Assembly: GCA_036490335.1 (NCBI GenBank)
Contig: DASXEB010000016.1
Location: forward strand, 62,001-126,000
Length of the DNA stretch: 64,000 nt
Source: Palsa-1392 sp036490335
Lineage (GTDB): Bacteria; Verrucomicrobiota; Verrucomicrobiia; Chthoniobacterales; UBA10450
Direction: 5' to 3'
In this document: positions 16,371 to 24,913 of the stretch, piece by piece
Position numbering within the stretch: position 1 is the first letter of the stretch
Layout of the letters: every line of letters starts with the position of its first letter
The notes under the pieces: generated by a model
What the model was told of the DNA's origin: nothing
Databases searched by the model: none
Seen by the model: only the letters and a program-made list of their open reading frames with translations
Made by a program: the position numbers and the translations under genes

Positions 16371-17861
16371 ATGATACAGCCACAACCCTACGTCCCGACC
16401 GCACGCGAGCAGAAGTTTCTCGAGGGCGTCGAAGAAGGCCGCTATGAGCGGGAAATTATTAGTGGGCTCGCCCCCTTCTTCAACGAGAAGGCTCCGGCGG
16501 ACATGCTCAGCTTCTACTCCCCGGACGAGGTGACAAGGCTGAAGGCGCTCAAGGGCACCGATCGTGACGTTGAAGCCCGGATGCCCGTGAAGATCACGCG
16601 CCATTACTACGAGCTGGCCAGGACCAGCGCCGCGATTCAGCGCATCGTCAAGGCGGACCCCGGCGAGACGATGGATCTTGCGGGCGCGGAGGACCCCGGC
16701 AACCAGATGGACTACAGCCCCGTCGAGGGCCTGCTGCACAAGTACGAGATGGGACTCATGTACGTCATTTCGACCTGCTCGGCACATTGCCGCTTCTGTT
16801 ACCGCGAAGAATTGATCGCCCGTAAGCAGATCAAGCGGCAGGACGGCACCATCGCGAAGAAAGGTCTCGCGTTGATCCCCGACATCATCCCTTACATCAA
16901 GGCGCACAACGCGGCCGTCGCGGCCAACGGCGGTGTGCATCCCGAAAGCGGACGCGAGAAGCTGCGCGAGATCCTGATGTCGGGCGGCGACGCGATGGTG
17001 CTGAGCAATTCAAAGATCGCGGCCTGGCTCGCCGCGCTGGCCGAAGCCGGCGTCGAGTCGATCCGCATCGGCACCAAGGACATGGCGTTCTATCCCCAGC
17101 GCTTCGACCGCACCTTCCTCTCGATGCTCGATCGGTTCCACGAGACCTGGCCGCAGGTCGGCTTGCATATGATGCTGCACTTCGAGCACCCGGACGAGTT
17201 CCTGGCTAAGGATGCGGAAGGAAACTACGTCGAGGATGCGCAGGGCTTTAAGCAGTGGGTCCCCGCGACGGGCGAAGGGATGCGGGGCCTGGCCTCGCGT
17301 GGTTGGCTCACCGTGCAGAACCAGGCGCCGATCATGAGGGGCATCAACGATGACCCGGACGCTCTCCGCATTCTGCAACGCGAGTTCAAGCGCGCCGGCG
17401 GCGAGAACCACTACTTCTTCTGCGGGCGCGACATCGTCGCCTACAAGGCATTCAACGTCCCGATCGAGACCGCGTGGAATATTCTCAACGAGTCGCAAAA
17501 AGGGCTGTCGGGCGTCGAGGCGCACGCGCGCCTTTCCATCACCCATTACAAAGGGAAGACCGAAGTTTCAGCGGTCACCAACGAGGCGATACCGGGACTC
17601 GCGGGCAGCGAGAATGGCGTCTTGATCTTCAAGATTCTTCGGAACGCCGGCAGCGCTCCGGACCGCGGCAAGGTCTGCATCGTCGGCCGCAACCCCGAGG
17701 CGCTCTGGTTCGACGACTACGAGGACCGCGTTCTGTTCGACGAGGCCGGCTTGTATCACTACGCGCGGGTTTCGAAATCCGGACAGGCGCCGGGTCACGC
17801 CACGGCTGCCGGACAGGCGCCGAGTCTCGGCGCTCTTCAAGCCGCTCTTGTCGCCGGGTGA
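16371..17861 (+). CDS. KamA-like radical SAM aminomutase
   Basis: Radical SAM, PLP-dependent family that moves an amino group from C2 to C3 (lysine 2,3-aminomutase is the type member). 496 residues. The cluster motif CSAHCRFC is at 136-143 (CxxxCxxC). Family blocks EILMSGGDAMVLSN, ESIRIGTK and GWLTVQNQAPIMRGINDD are clear. The usual glycine-rich PLP-lysine loop before GKxP is degenerate here; K394 or K396 in HYKGKTEV aligns best. So the fold is secure but the substrate (lysine, another amino acid) is not. A short GQAP repeat ends the protein. A TGGAG ribosome site lies 8 nt before the ATG, and the stop overlaps the next start. Confidence 0.82.
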   Translation: MIQPQPYVPTAREQKFLEGVEEGRYEREIISGLAPFFNEKAPADMLSFYSPDEVTRLKALKGTDRDVEARMPVKITRHYYELARTSAAIQRIVKADPGETMDLAGAEDPGNQMDYSPVEGLLHKYEMGLMYVISTCSAHCRFCYREELIARKQIKRQDGTIAKKGLALIPDIIPYIKAHNAAVAANGGVHPESGREKLREILMSGGDAMVLSNSKIAAWLAALAEAGVESIRIGTKDMAFYPQRFDRTFLSMLDRFHETWPQVGLHMMLHFEHPDEFLAKDAEGNYVEDAQGFKQWVPATGEGMRGLASRGWLTVQNQAPIMRGINDDPDALRILQREFKRAGGENHYFFCGRDIVAYKAFNVPIETAWNILNESQKGLSGVEAHARLSITHYKGKTEVSAVTNEAIPGLAGSENGVLIFKILRNAGSAPDRGKVCIVGRNPEALWFDDYEDRVLFDEAGLYHYARVSKSGQAPGHATAAGQAPSLGALQAALVAG

Positions 17862-18571
17862 TGATCGACAAGCGGGTCGCGAGCGCGGCTGAGGCTGTCT
17901 CGGACATCTTCGACGGCGCAACCATCATGATCGGCGGTTTCGGCGAAGCGGGCAGTCCCGTCGAGCTCATCCACGCGCTGATCGACCAAGGCGCCACGAA
18001 TCTGACGACGATCAGCAACAACACCGGCAGCGGCCAGGTCGGCCTCGCGGCGCTGCTCCAAGCGGGCCGCGTTTCCAAGGTCGTTTGTTCGTTTCCGCGC
18101 ACCGCCAACTCGACCGTCTTCCCCGAGCTCTACCGAAGCGGGCGCACGAAATTGGAATTGGTTCCCCAAGGAACGCTCGCGGAGCGCATCCGCGCTGGCG
18201 GAGCTGGAATCCCGGCGTTCTACACGCCGTCCGCGGTGGGAACGCCGCTGGCGGAAGGCAAGGAATGCCGGGAATTTGGCGACAGAAAGTATCTGCTTGA
18301 GCACGGCCTCCGCGCGGACTTCTCGCTCATCAAAGGGCGGGTCGCCGACACCCACGGCAACATCCTCTACAATAAAACGGCGCGAAACTTCGCCCCGCTG
18401 ATGGCGATGGCGGCCAAGGTCACGATCGTCCAAGTCGCCGAGATCGTCGAGCCCGGCCAGCTGGACCCCGAGTCGATCGTCACGCCCGGCATCTTCGTGG
18501 ATCGCGTCGTCGCCATCGCCAACCCGGCCCACGAATCGGAACTCGTCGAAACGGGAGCGTCCTACCCATGA
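17861..18571 (+). CDS. 3-oxoacid CoA-transferase, subunit A
   Basis: 236 residues from the ATG at 17861, which overlaps the aminomutase stop (TGATG). The subunit A signature is ATIMIGGFGEAGSPVELIHAL, followed by NNTGSG and later FSLIKGRVADTHGNILYNKTARNFAP. Family members (ScoA, PcaI, AtoD) move CoA from succinyl-CoA or acyl-CoA to a 3-oxoacid. It requires the adjacent subunit B. The coupling to an aminomutase and an aminotransferase suggests that the 3-oxoacid derives from a beta-amino acid. Confidence 0.92.
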   Translation: MIDKRVASAAEAVSDIFDGATIMIGGFGEAGSPVELIHALIDQGATNLTTISNNTGSGQVGLAALLQAGRVSKVVCSFPRTANSTVFPELYRSGRTKLELVPQGTLAERIRAGGAGIPAFYTPSAVGTPLAEGKECREFGDRKYLLEHGLRADFSLIKGRVADTHGNILYNKTARNFAPLMAMAAKVTIVQVAEIVEPGQLDPESIVTPGIFVDRVVAIANPAHESELVETGASYP

Positions 18572-19224
18572 CGAAGCCGCCGGTGATCGGGCGAACGCGC
18601 GAGGAGATGGCGCAGCGTCTGGCGCAGGACATTCCCGACGGCTCCTATGTGAATCTGGGCATTGGCATTCCGGAGCTGGTCACCAGGTTCGTGCCGGCGG
18701 GCCGCTCGCTGATCTATCACACAGAAAATGGCCTGCTCGGCATGGGCCCCGCGCCCAAGCCCGGCGAAGGCGATCCCGAGCTGCTCAATGCGGGCAAACA
18801 GCGCGTGACGGCGTTGCCGGGCGCCGCGTATTTTCATCACGCGGACAGCTTCGCTATGATCCGCGGCGGCCACCTGGATCTTTGCGTGCTCGGCGCGCTC
18901 CAGGTCGCGCAGAATGGCGATCTGGCCAACTGGTCCACGGGCGAGCCCGACGCCATCCCCGCAGTCGGCGGCGCCATGGACCTGGTCGCGGGAGTAAAAT
19001 CGATCTTCGTCATCACCCAGCATTGCACCAGGGAAGGCGAGGCGAAACTCGTGCAAAAGTGCACCTTTCCGCTGACGGGATTGGCCGTCGTGAACCGCAT
19101 CTACACCGATCTCGCCGTGATCGAAGTCACGCCGGACGGATTTCGACTCGTCGAACTGAGCCCAGGCATCAATTTCAATTTCGTGCAGGAGCGCACCGGT
19201 GCGCCTCTGCTTCAAACTAATTAG
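18568..19224 (+). CDS. 3-oxoacid CoA-transferase, subunit B
   Basis: 218 residues, starting inside the end of subunit A (4-nt overlap). The catalytic glutamate that forms the enzyme-CoA thioester is E53 in YHTENGLLGMG. Other blocks: YVNLGIGIPELV, GGHLDLCVLGALQV, GAMDLVAGVKSIFVITQH and CTFPLTGLAVVNRIYTDLAV. Length is normal for ScoB/AtoA. It is the last gene before the inverted-repeat cassette that interrupts the operon. Confidence 0.92.
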   Translation: MTKPPVIGRTREEMAQRLAQDIPDGSYVNLGIGIPELVTRFVPAGRSLIYHTENGLLGMGPAPKPGEGDPELLNAGKQRVTALPGAAYFHHADSFAMIRGGHLDLCVLGALQVAQNGDLANWSTGEPDAIPAVGGAMDLVAGVKSIFVITQHCTREGEAKLVQKCTFPLTGLAVVNRIYTDLAVIEVTPDGFRLVELSPGINFNFVQERTGAPLLQTN

Positions 19225-19232
19225 GAAGGAAG

Positions 19233-19633
19233 AATTAAGATTTAAGAAGGTGGCCACAGGAGATCCGGGGAAAGATTTGCGTAAACGAACGATGAGCTTT
19301 GCCCTTCGTATTGTTCGGATGTTTTCGGCTCTGCCGAAAACGACTGGGGCACAGATACTTGGCAAGCAGGTGCTCCGTTCCGGGACGTCGGTGGGAGCAA
19401 ATTATCGGGAGGCTTTCCGAGCGCGCAGTAAGCCGGAGTTCATCTCGAAGTGCGGCGACTGTTTGAAGGAAGTCGAAGAAACCGCTTACTGGCTCGAGCT
19501 GCTTGTTGATGCAGAATTTGTCATTCCGGAAAAGCTGGCGCATCTGCAGCGGGAATGCGACGAGCTGACGGCGATCTTCGTTTCGATCATCAAGAGTTCG
19601 AGGCGCAATACGACCACTTCTTAAATCTTAATT
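19233..19633. repeat. Cassette bounded by a 17-bp perfect inverted repeat
   Basis: AATTAAGATTTAAGAAG (19233-19249) is exactly complementary to CTTCTTAAATCTTAATT (19617-19633). The AT-rich arms contrast with the GC-rich neighbours and enclose a single four-helix-bundle gene. The transcript would fold into a long stem with the gene in the loop, as do intervening sequences of 23S rRNA genes that encode this protein family. It lies between two genes of one apparent operon. Confidence 0.75.
19250..19624 (+). CDS. Four-helix-bundle protein of the 23S intervening-sequence family
   Basis: About 124 residues from a GTG at 19250, chosen because KDLRKRTMSFALRIVR is the normal family N-terminus and would be lost with the internal ATG at 19292. 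Diagnostic: SALPKTTGAQILGKQVLRSG, TSVGANYREA and CLKEVEETAYWLELL. These proteins (S23/IVP) form pentamers and were first seen in intervening sequences of 23S rRNA, but also occur elsewhere. Biochemical role unknown. The gene fills the inverted-repeat cassette almost end to end. Start is uncertain; the family is not. Confidence 0.88.
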   Translation: MATGDPGKDLRKRTMSFALRIVRMFSALPKTTGAQILGKQVLRSGTSVGANYREAFRARSKPEFISKCGDCLKEVEETAYWLELLVDAEFVIPEKLAHLQRECDELTAIFVSIIKSSRRNTTTS

Positions 19634-19650
19634 TTTAATTCTTAATTCTG

Positions 19651-20967
19651 ATGCAAACCGACCTCTCACGCAGCGCCGCCCTCTACGAGCGGGCCCTCAA
19701 AGTCCTTCCCGGCGGCGTCAGCCGCAACGCGATCCTGCGGGCGAGTCACCCGACCTACGTCGAGTGCGGCAAAGGTTGCCGCGTGACCGACCTCGAGGGC
19801 GTCACGCGCATCGACTTCTCCAACAACATGGCGTCCCTGATCCACGGCCACGCCTGCCCCGAGATCATCCAGGCGGTGACGGAGCAGATGAACCGCGGCA
19901 CCGCGTTCATGATGGGCACCGAGATCGAGGTGCGCTATGCCGAGCACTTGTGCAGCCGCAACCGCTCGTTCGCGAAAATGCGTTTCATGAACTCAGGCAC
20001 CGAGGCGATCATGGTCGCGCTGAAGGCGGCCCGCGCATTTACCGGGCGGCCGAAGATCGCCAAGGCCGAGGGCGCCTACCACGGTGTCTACGACTACGCC
20101 GAGGTGAGCCAGGGTTCCACGCCGGCGACCTGGGGCGGCATCGACCATCCGGTTAGCGTTCCGCTGGTGCACGGGACCCCCGAGTCCGCGCTCAAGGACG
20201 TCGTTGTGTTTCCGTTCAACGACACCGAGCGCACGCTGGCGATCCTGGACGAGCACGCCAAAGATCTTGCGTGCGTCTTGATCGATCTGATGCCGCACCG
20301 CGTCGGCTTGTGTCCGGCAGATGTCGAGTTCGTCGCCGCGCTGCGCGAGTGGTCCGCGCGCCACGGGGTCCTGTTGGTGTTCGATGAAGTCATCACGTTC
20401 CGGGCCGAGCACGCCGGCTTGCAAGCGCGCTACGGCGTCACGCCCGACATGACCGCGCTGGGCAAGATCATCGGCGGTGGATTTCCCATTGGCGCCGTCG
20501 CCGGCCGAGCCGAAGTCATGGATGTGCTCAACCCGCAGTCGCCCCGCTACGTGTTCCCGCACTCCGGCACATTCACGGCCAACCCGATCAGCATGACCGC
20601 GGGCATGGCGGCGATGCTGAAGTTCGACCAACCCGCGGTGGCGCGCCTAAACGCGCTGACCGATCGGGCCAGGAACGGCATCGAAGGCGCGATCCGTGCG
20701 ACGGGCGCGCCCGCGAGCGTCACCGGGGCGGGCTCGATGTTCCTGGTGCACATGAAGCAGACGCCGCCACGAAATTACCGCGATGCCTACCCGACGCCCG
20801 ACGAGTCGCGCCGACTCAAGGCGTTGCTCGAACATCTCCACAACGAAGGTTGCAGCATCATCAGCACGGGGACGTGCGTGTTCTCCACGCCGATGACCGA
20901 AGCGGAGATCGACACGCTGGTAGGGGCGTTCAAGTCCGGCTTTGCCAAGCTGGCTTCGATTGGCTGA
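19651..20967 (+). CDS. Class III aminotransferase (HemL-like fold)
   Basis: 438 residues. PLP-binding K272 in TALGKIIGGGFPIGAVAGR and D245 in LLVFDEVITF. The N-terminus PGGVSRNAILRASHPTYVE and the SGTEAIMVALKAARAFTGR block resemble glutamate-1-semialdehyde aminomutase and beta-amino-acid aminotransferases (beta-phenylalanine type). In this context a beta-transaminase acting on the aminomutase product is the best guess. It follows the CoA-transferase genes after the inserted cassette. True HemL is less likely because no tetrapyrrole genes are near. Confidence 0.8.
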   Translation: MQTDLSRSAALYERALKVLPGGVSRNAILRASHPTYVECGKGCRVTDLEGVTRIDFSNNMASLIHGHACPEIIQAVTEQMNRGTAFMMGTEIEVRYAEHLCSRNRSFAKMRFMNSGTEAIMVALKAARAFTGRPKIAKAEGAYHGVYDYAEVSQGSTPATWGGIDHPVSVPLVHGTPESALKDVVVFPFNDTERTLAILDEHAKDLACVLIDLMPHRVGLCPADVEFVAALREWSARHGVLLVFDEVITFRAEHAGLQARYGVTPDMTALGKIIGGGFPIGAVAGRAEVMDVLNPQSPRYVFPHSGTFTANPISMTAGMAAMLKFDQPAVARLNALTDRARNGIEGAIRATGAPASVTGAGSMFLVHMKQTPPRNYRDAYPTPDESRRLKALLEHLHNEGCSIISTGTCVFSTPMTEAEIDTLVGAFKSGFAKLASIG

Positions 20968-21111
20968 GCGAGCGAAAGGACGGATCGATTCGGGCGGGTG
21001 GGATGCGTTGCAGATCATAAGAAAAAGTTTCGCCTACCGACGGGAGGCGCCCCCCCGGCAGGGGGCTTGTTTGCGATCGACACGGACTGCACGACCGTGC
21101 AGGCTTTGCAA

Positions 21112-22218
21112 ATGCCTACACAGTTGACGATCATCGATTTGTTCTGCGGCGTTGGCGGATTCAGCTTAGGCGCAGCACAAGCGGGTTTCCGGCCGTTGGT
21201 CGGTATCGATATCGATCCTGATCTAATTTCCGGATATGGTTTAAACTTCCCTTCGGCGCGTGCAGTGGAGGCCGACATCTCGGAATTAGACGCTCCCGCA
21301 TGGGAAGAGATTCTGCGGGGCAATCAGCCTCTGGGAATCATCGGCGGACCGCCGTGTCAGGGCTTCAGCCGGATCGGGAAACGCGAGAAGAATGATGCGC
21401 GCAACCGGCTAGTCGGATCGTTTATCAAACAGGTCTGTTCGTTGCGTCCAGCGTTCTTTGTCATGGAAAATGTCGAAGGGCTTCTGGATTCAGACTTCGA
21501 GGAGATGCTTGAGCTCGCTCTCCGTCGAGCGCGAGATCACTATGAGCTAATAGGACCGATTCAATTAAACGCATGCGACGCTGGAGTCCCCACCGATCGC
21601 CGTCGTGTAATCGTGGTAGGATATGATTCGGCAAGAGTTGGAAGGTTGGTCCCAACCGATTTTGCGATCAAGAGTCGCAGTAAAGTGACCGTGCGCGATG
21701 CCATCGAAGATCTTCCCGCTCCGAATGAAGATGATGATGGCGACTTTGCTTGGTCCCGGTATTCGTCAGGAGTGAGTCTAGGAACTTATGCACGGACGAT
21801 GAGGGGGTCACTGCCGCGCGGCGTGGGTTGGGAGGCGTCCCTGAAGCGAAGAGAGTCGGAGGTATCCGGATTGCAAAAGACGATTCACACGTGGGAGGTT
21901 GTAGAGCGATTCGACCGGGTCGCCGCTGGGAAAACCGATTCGATTAGCCGGTATCCTCGCCTTTCGTGGGATGGCCGCTGCCCAACGTTGCGCGCTGGAA
22001 CCGGATCGGAACGCGGATCGTTCCAAGCAGCTCGTCCAATCCATCCGGAAGAGCCTCGGGTTATCACGGTGCGAGAAGCCGCCAGACTCCAGGGATTCCC
22101 GGACGCCTTCGTGTTCCATCCGACGAAATGGCACAGCTTCAGAATGATCGGCAACAGCGTGTCGCCTCCGGTCGCGCGGAAAGTGATGGCAGTTATTCGA
22201 GGGAAGATTAAGAAGTAG
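21112..22218 (+). CDS. DNA (cytosine-5)-methyltransferase
   Basis: 368 residues from the ATG at 21112 (MPTQLTIIDLFCG); an upstream frame opening at 20998 adds 38 residues before motif I. Motifs in order: I, DLFCGVGGFSLGAA (9-22); IV, GGPPCQGFS with catalytic C82; VI, MENVEGL (119-121); VIII, TDRRRVIVVG; a target-recognition region of about 120 residues; IX-X, VREAARLQGFP and MIGNSVSPPVA. It probably marks a specific sequence recognised by the neighbours. It is first in a tight operon (10-bp and 5-bp gaps) with an ATPase and Vsr. Target sequence cannot be read from the protein. Confidence 0.95.
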   Translation: MPTQLTIIDLFCGVGGFSLGAAQAGFRPLVGIDIDPDLISGYGLNFPSARAVEADISELDAPAWEEILRGNQPLGIIGGPPCQGFSRIGKREKNDARNRLVGSFIKQVCSLRPAFFVMENVEGLLDSDFEEMLELALRRARDHYELIGPIQLNACDAGVPTDRRRVIVVGYDSARVGRLVPTDFAIKSRSKVTVRDAIEDLPAPNEDDDGDFAWSRYSSGVSLGTYARTMRGSLPRGVGWEASLKRRESEVSGLQKTIHTWEVVERFDRVAAGKTDSISRYPRLSWDGRCPTLRAGTGSERGSFQAARPIHPEEPRVITVREAARLQGFPDAFVFHPTKWHSFRMIGNSVSPPVARKVMAVIRGKIKK

Positions 22219-22228
22219 CGGAGACCAG

Positions 22229-23908
22229 ATGGCCAAGGGAGTCGAACGCAGGCAGGCGGACACCAGTCCGACCAAGGAAGTGGTCGTCCAAAGTCTCACG
22301 AAGGACGCGACGACACAGGCGTGTCTTTTCGATTTGGTTGACAACGCGATTGACGGGGCTCGTGAAGTGATCGAAGCGGGCGGCGGCAAAACCAAGACGA
22401 AGCCAATCGACCTGCCTTCATCCTACAAAGGTTACAAAGTCGATCTGCGGGTAAGCGGTTCCGAGGTTCGGGTCGAAGACAATGCTTCTGGTATATCGGC
22501 TGATGATTTGGAGAAGTCCGTCCTACGATTCGGTCAGCGGGCCGGACGTCCGCACGGCATTGGCTTTTATGGCGTGGGGCTGAACCGCGCTCTCTTCAAA
22601 CTCGGTCGAACGGTCAAAATCGATACCGATGACGGCAAGTCGCATTCTCTAATTGGGTTCGATGTCGATGATTACCTGAAGGAGGCGACTACGTGGGAGC
22701 GTCCTTTCGACGTGACCGCTTCAACCGGCAAGCGAGGAACGACGATCACGTTGACCAATCCGGCACCCGAAATCTCACGCGAACTTGCAGGTTCGGACGA
22801 GATCCTTCGGCGCGATCTGGGCCGACGCTATCATCGTTTTTTGCAGAAGGGACTGAAGATTCTTTTCCAAGGAAAACCTGTCGAGCCTCTCTATATCCCG
22901 CTCCGTGGAAACTCACCTTTCCCGAGGCTCCACAAATCATACCGCAGTGGAGACAACGTTTGGATTCATATCGAAGCAGGCGAGCATCGCGATCACCTGT
23001 TCCCTGCCGAGATGGCCGAGGGAAGCGCGAACCCGCCGGAACTGACTCGGGATTTCGGCTGGTCCGTGCTGTGCAACGACCGTGAGATTGTGGAGGCCGA
23101 CCGGACGGATAAAACCGGCTGGGAGCACACGTGGCACCCTGAGTACAATGGCTTCGTCGGCCGGGTTCATTTTGTAAGTTCCGCCCCTGATCTGCTGCCT
23201 TGGAACACTTCGAAAACCGATGTGGACCGAAATAACGCTGCCTACCAACGCGCTCTGGAAGACATGCAGGCATTTGCGGCGAAATGGCGCCAATACACTC
23301 GCGCCGCGAAAACTGCGAAACGGAAGGGACTGCTGCTGCCCGTTCCCGGACCGCGCAAAGGAGTTGAGAGTGCGCCGAGCGCCAAGTCAAATTCACGGCG
23401 CCCAAAGGCGAAGATGCGACAGCATAGTCGGTGGCTCTTGCCCGCCGACATCGACGAGGGGAAATGCAGTGGAAAGTTGCTCGAACTTGTCGGGGAAGGT
23501 AAGTCTATCGACGCCTTCGAGAACCGATACACTGGGTTGGCGCTGATGCGCATATTGTTCGAGGTGGCCAGTGTTCATTTCTTAAAACGAGCCAAGCTTC
23601 TCGAACCCTGTAGAGCGTGGTGCATCGCAAAAGAGGAGGCGGCTCGGGCGAAAGCCTATAGCGCTGACCACAAGAAAAGATACGTGCCCGCCCTCTCAAT
23701 TCTCTTGGATTACTTCACGGCACACTGGGAACCGACCTTCGGGCCCGCAGCAGGAGCCTATCTCGAACCGAGCTTCAACAAATTCAAGCAATTCAAGTCG
23801 GATATGGACAGCGCTGTGCATCATCCATTCAACGAGATCAACGCTATTCGCGCGATTGAGATGCGCGACTCGTGCATTCCGATCTTGCGGCACTTGCTCG
23901 AAACCTAA
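22229..23908 (+). CDS. GHKL (MORC/MutL-like) ATPase of a restriction-modification-type operon
   Basis: 559 residues. ATP-binding signatures of the GHKL fold: the N-box FDLVDNAIDGA (34-44), VEDNASGI (83-89) and a glycine lid GIGFYGVGLNRALFKLG (110-126). A central region of about 200 residues may be the transducer domain; then a basic linker (about 385-400) and an alpha-helical C-terminal domain. Prokaryotic MutL/MORC-like ATPases next to a C5-methyltransferase and a Vsr-type nuclease have been proposed as ATP-driven restriction systems. It has no nuclease motif of its own that I can see, so cleavage would depend on the downstream Vsr. Confidence 0.85.
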   Translation: MAKGVERRQADTSPTKEVVVQSLTKDATTQACLFDLVDNAIDGAREVIEAGGGKTKTKPIDLPSSYKGYKVDLRVSGSEVRVEDNASGISADDLEKSVLRFGQRAGRPHGIGFYGVGLNRALFKLGRTVKIDTDDGKSHSLIGFDVDDYLKEATTWERPFDVTASTGKRGTTITLTNPAPEISRELAGSDEILRRDLGRRYHRFLQKGLKILFQGKPVEPLYIPLRGNSPFPRLHKSYRSGDNVWIHIEAGEHRDHLFPAEMAEGSANPPELTRDFGWSVLCNDREIVEADRTDKTGWEHTWHPEYNGFVGRVHFVSSAPDLLPWNTSKTDVDRNNAAYQRALEDMQAFAAKWRQYTRAAKTAKRKGLLLPVPGPRKGVESAPSAKSNSRRPKAKMRQHSRWLLPADIDEGKCSGKLLELVGEGKSIDAFENRYTGLALMRILFEVASVHFLKRAKLLEPCRAWCIAKEEAARAKAYSADHKKRYVPALSILLDYFTAHWEPTFGPAAGAYLEPSFNKFKQFKSDMDSAVHHPFNEINAIRAIEMRDSCIPILRHLLET

Positions 23909-23913
23909 AGAGC

Positions 23914-24336
23914 ATGACGGATCACGTGTCCGTATTGCATCGGAGCGCGATCATGCGCTCTGTTGGATCAAAAAATACCGGTCCTGAAATTCTTGTCCGC
24001 CGCGCTGCTCATTCTCTTGGGTTGCGATTCCGTTTGCATCGAAAATCGCTGCCGGGCACGCCCGACATAGTATTTCCTAAGTCCAAGACGGCAATCTTTG
24101 TGCACGGCTGCTTCTGGCACCGCCATTCGAAATGTCGAAAGGCGACCACGCCACGATCAAGAGTCGAGTTTTGGAACGCTAAATTCGACCGAAACGTGGC
24201 CCGAGATGCGGAGTCTCAGTCCTTGCTGCGCAAGCTTGGCTGGAAGGTAATTGTCGTTTGGCAGTGCGAGGTCCCGACAAAGGAGGCTGCGGAGAAGATT
24301 TTGAAGCGCGTCTTCTTCAGTCGCAGAGGGTCATGA
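23914..24336 (+). CDS. vsr: Vsr-type very-short-patch/mismatch endonuclease
   Basis: 140 residues from the ATG at 23914. With this start E25, D51, H64 and H69 fall at exactly the catalytic and metal-site numbering of E. coli Vsr, in NTGPEILVRR, PGTPDIVFPK and FVHGCFWHRH. Downstream SRVEFWNAKFDRNVARD is also conserved. Vsr nicks T:G mismatches created by deamination of 5-methylcytosine; here it may also be the effector of the ATPase-methyltransferase operon. The gene starts 5 bp after the ATPase stop. Confidence 0.93.
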   Translation: MTDHVSVLHRSAIMRSVGSKNTGPEILVRRAAHSLGLRFRLHRKSLPGTPDIVFPKSKTAIFVHGCFWHRHSKCRKATTPRSRVEFWNAKFDRNVARDAESQSLLRKLGWKVIVVWQCEVPTKEAAEKILKRVFFSRRGS

Positions 24337-24913
24337 AGTTTCTGAAATCAATCTTTATCGCTATATCGCACTGACTCGACTTGCTTCAAACCCTCTGCCT
24401 CTGTTCATCGAACGATCTGACAGTCAGGCTCACTTCCAAAACTCACTCCCGTTCGAAGACCGTCGCCAAGCCTTGTCCTACCCCGACGCAGAGCGACGCC
24501 ATGCCGCGCGAGGCGTCGGTGTCCAGCGAATCCCAACAGTGGGATCGGTAGCGTAGAAAGACGCACTTGCGTCGATTTTCGGACGTAAACTTCTCTGTAT
24601 ATGATAGTAAGCGCACTTGAGTCGCGAATAAACTGCTCTCAAAACGCTGTTGCCAATAACGGCAGGACATCAGGTGAGATTGCAGAATCAAATTTCTAAA
24701 TTGAAATCTCTCTTGGGAATATTGAAACATGCCTTTTCAATATTGAACGCCAGCGAATCAATATTGCTTTCGGTGCTCTGATTATTTACCGGTGATCTTG
24801 CGGTAACTGCTAGCCACTTGTCGTATTCGACTTTTCGTACGGCAATATTGGCGGAAGGCGTGGCAAGAAAGCTGCTTTAATTCTCGGCAGCAGATTAACC
24901 GAAAGGAAATTAT
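24337..24913. other. Gene-free, AT-richer stretch with a thiolase fragment and a hairpin
   Basis: 577 bp without a credible gene. Positions 24443 to about 24515 encode, on the minus strand, the last 22 or so codons of the thiolase at 26300-27505 as part of a direct repeat. From about 24520 the base composition falls. An inverted repeat AATATTGAAA (24718-24727) and TTTCAATATT (24735-24744) has a 7-nt loop. CAATATTG-like words recur at 24766 and 24845. A strong ribosome site (GAAAGGA) precedes the ATG at 24914. Confidence 0.6.
24409..24515. repeat. Direct repeat, copy A (thiolase 3' end)
   Basis: 107 bp matching 26267-26372 with about five substitutions and a one-base indel, starting CGAACGATCTGACAGTCAGG. 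It contains the final codons of the thiolase gene (RGMASLCVGVGQGLATVFERE on the minus strand) and about 34 bp beyond the stop. It lies 73 bp after vsr. Confidence 0.9.

Noticed and set aside
16188..16940. 250-codon minus-strand frame at the left end of the island
   Set aside because: It overlaps the aminomutase gene, whose motifs are clear, and has no features of its own.
19651..20967. Identification of the aminotransferase as glutamate-1-semialdehyde aminomutase (hemL)
   Set aside because: The fold matches, but the operon context with aminomutase and CoA-transferase and the absence of heme genes favour a beta-transaminase. Kept as class III aminotransferase only.
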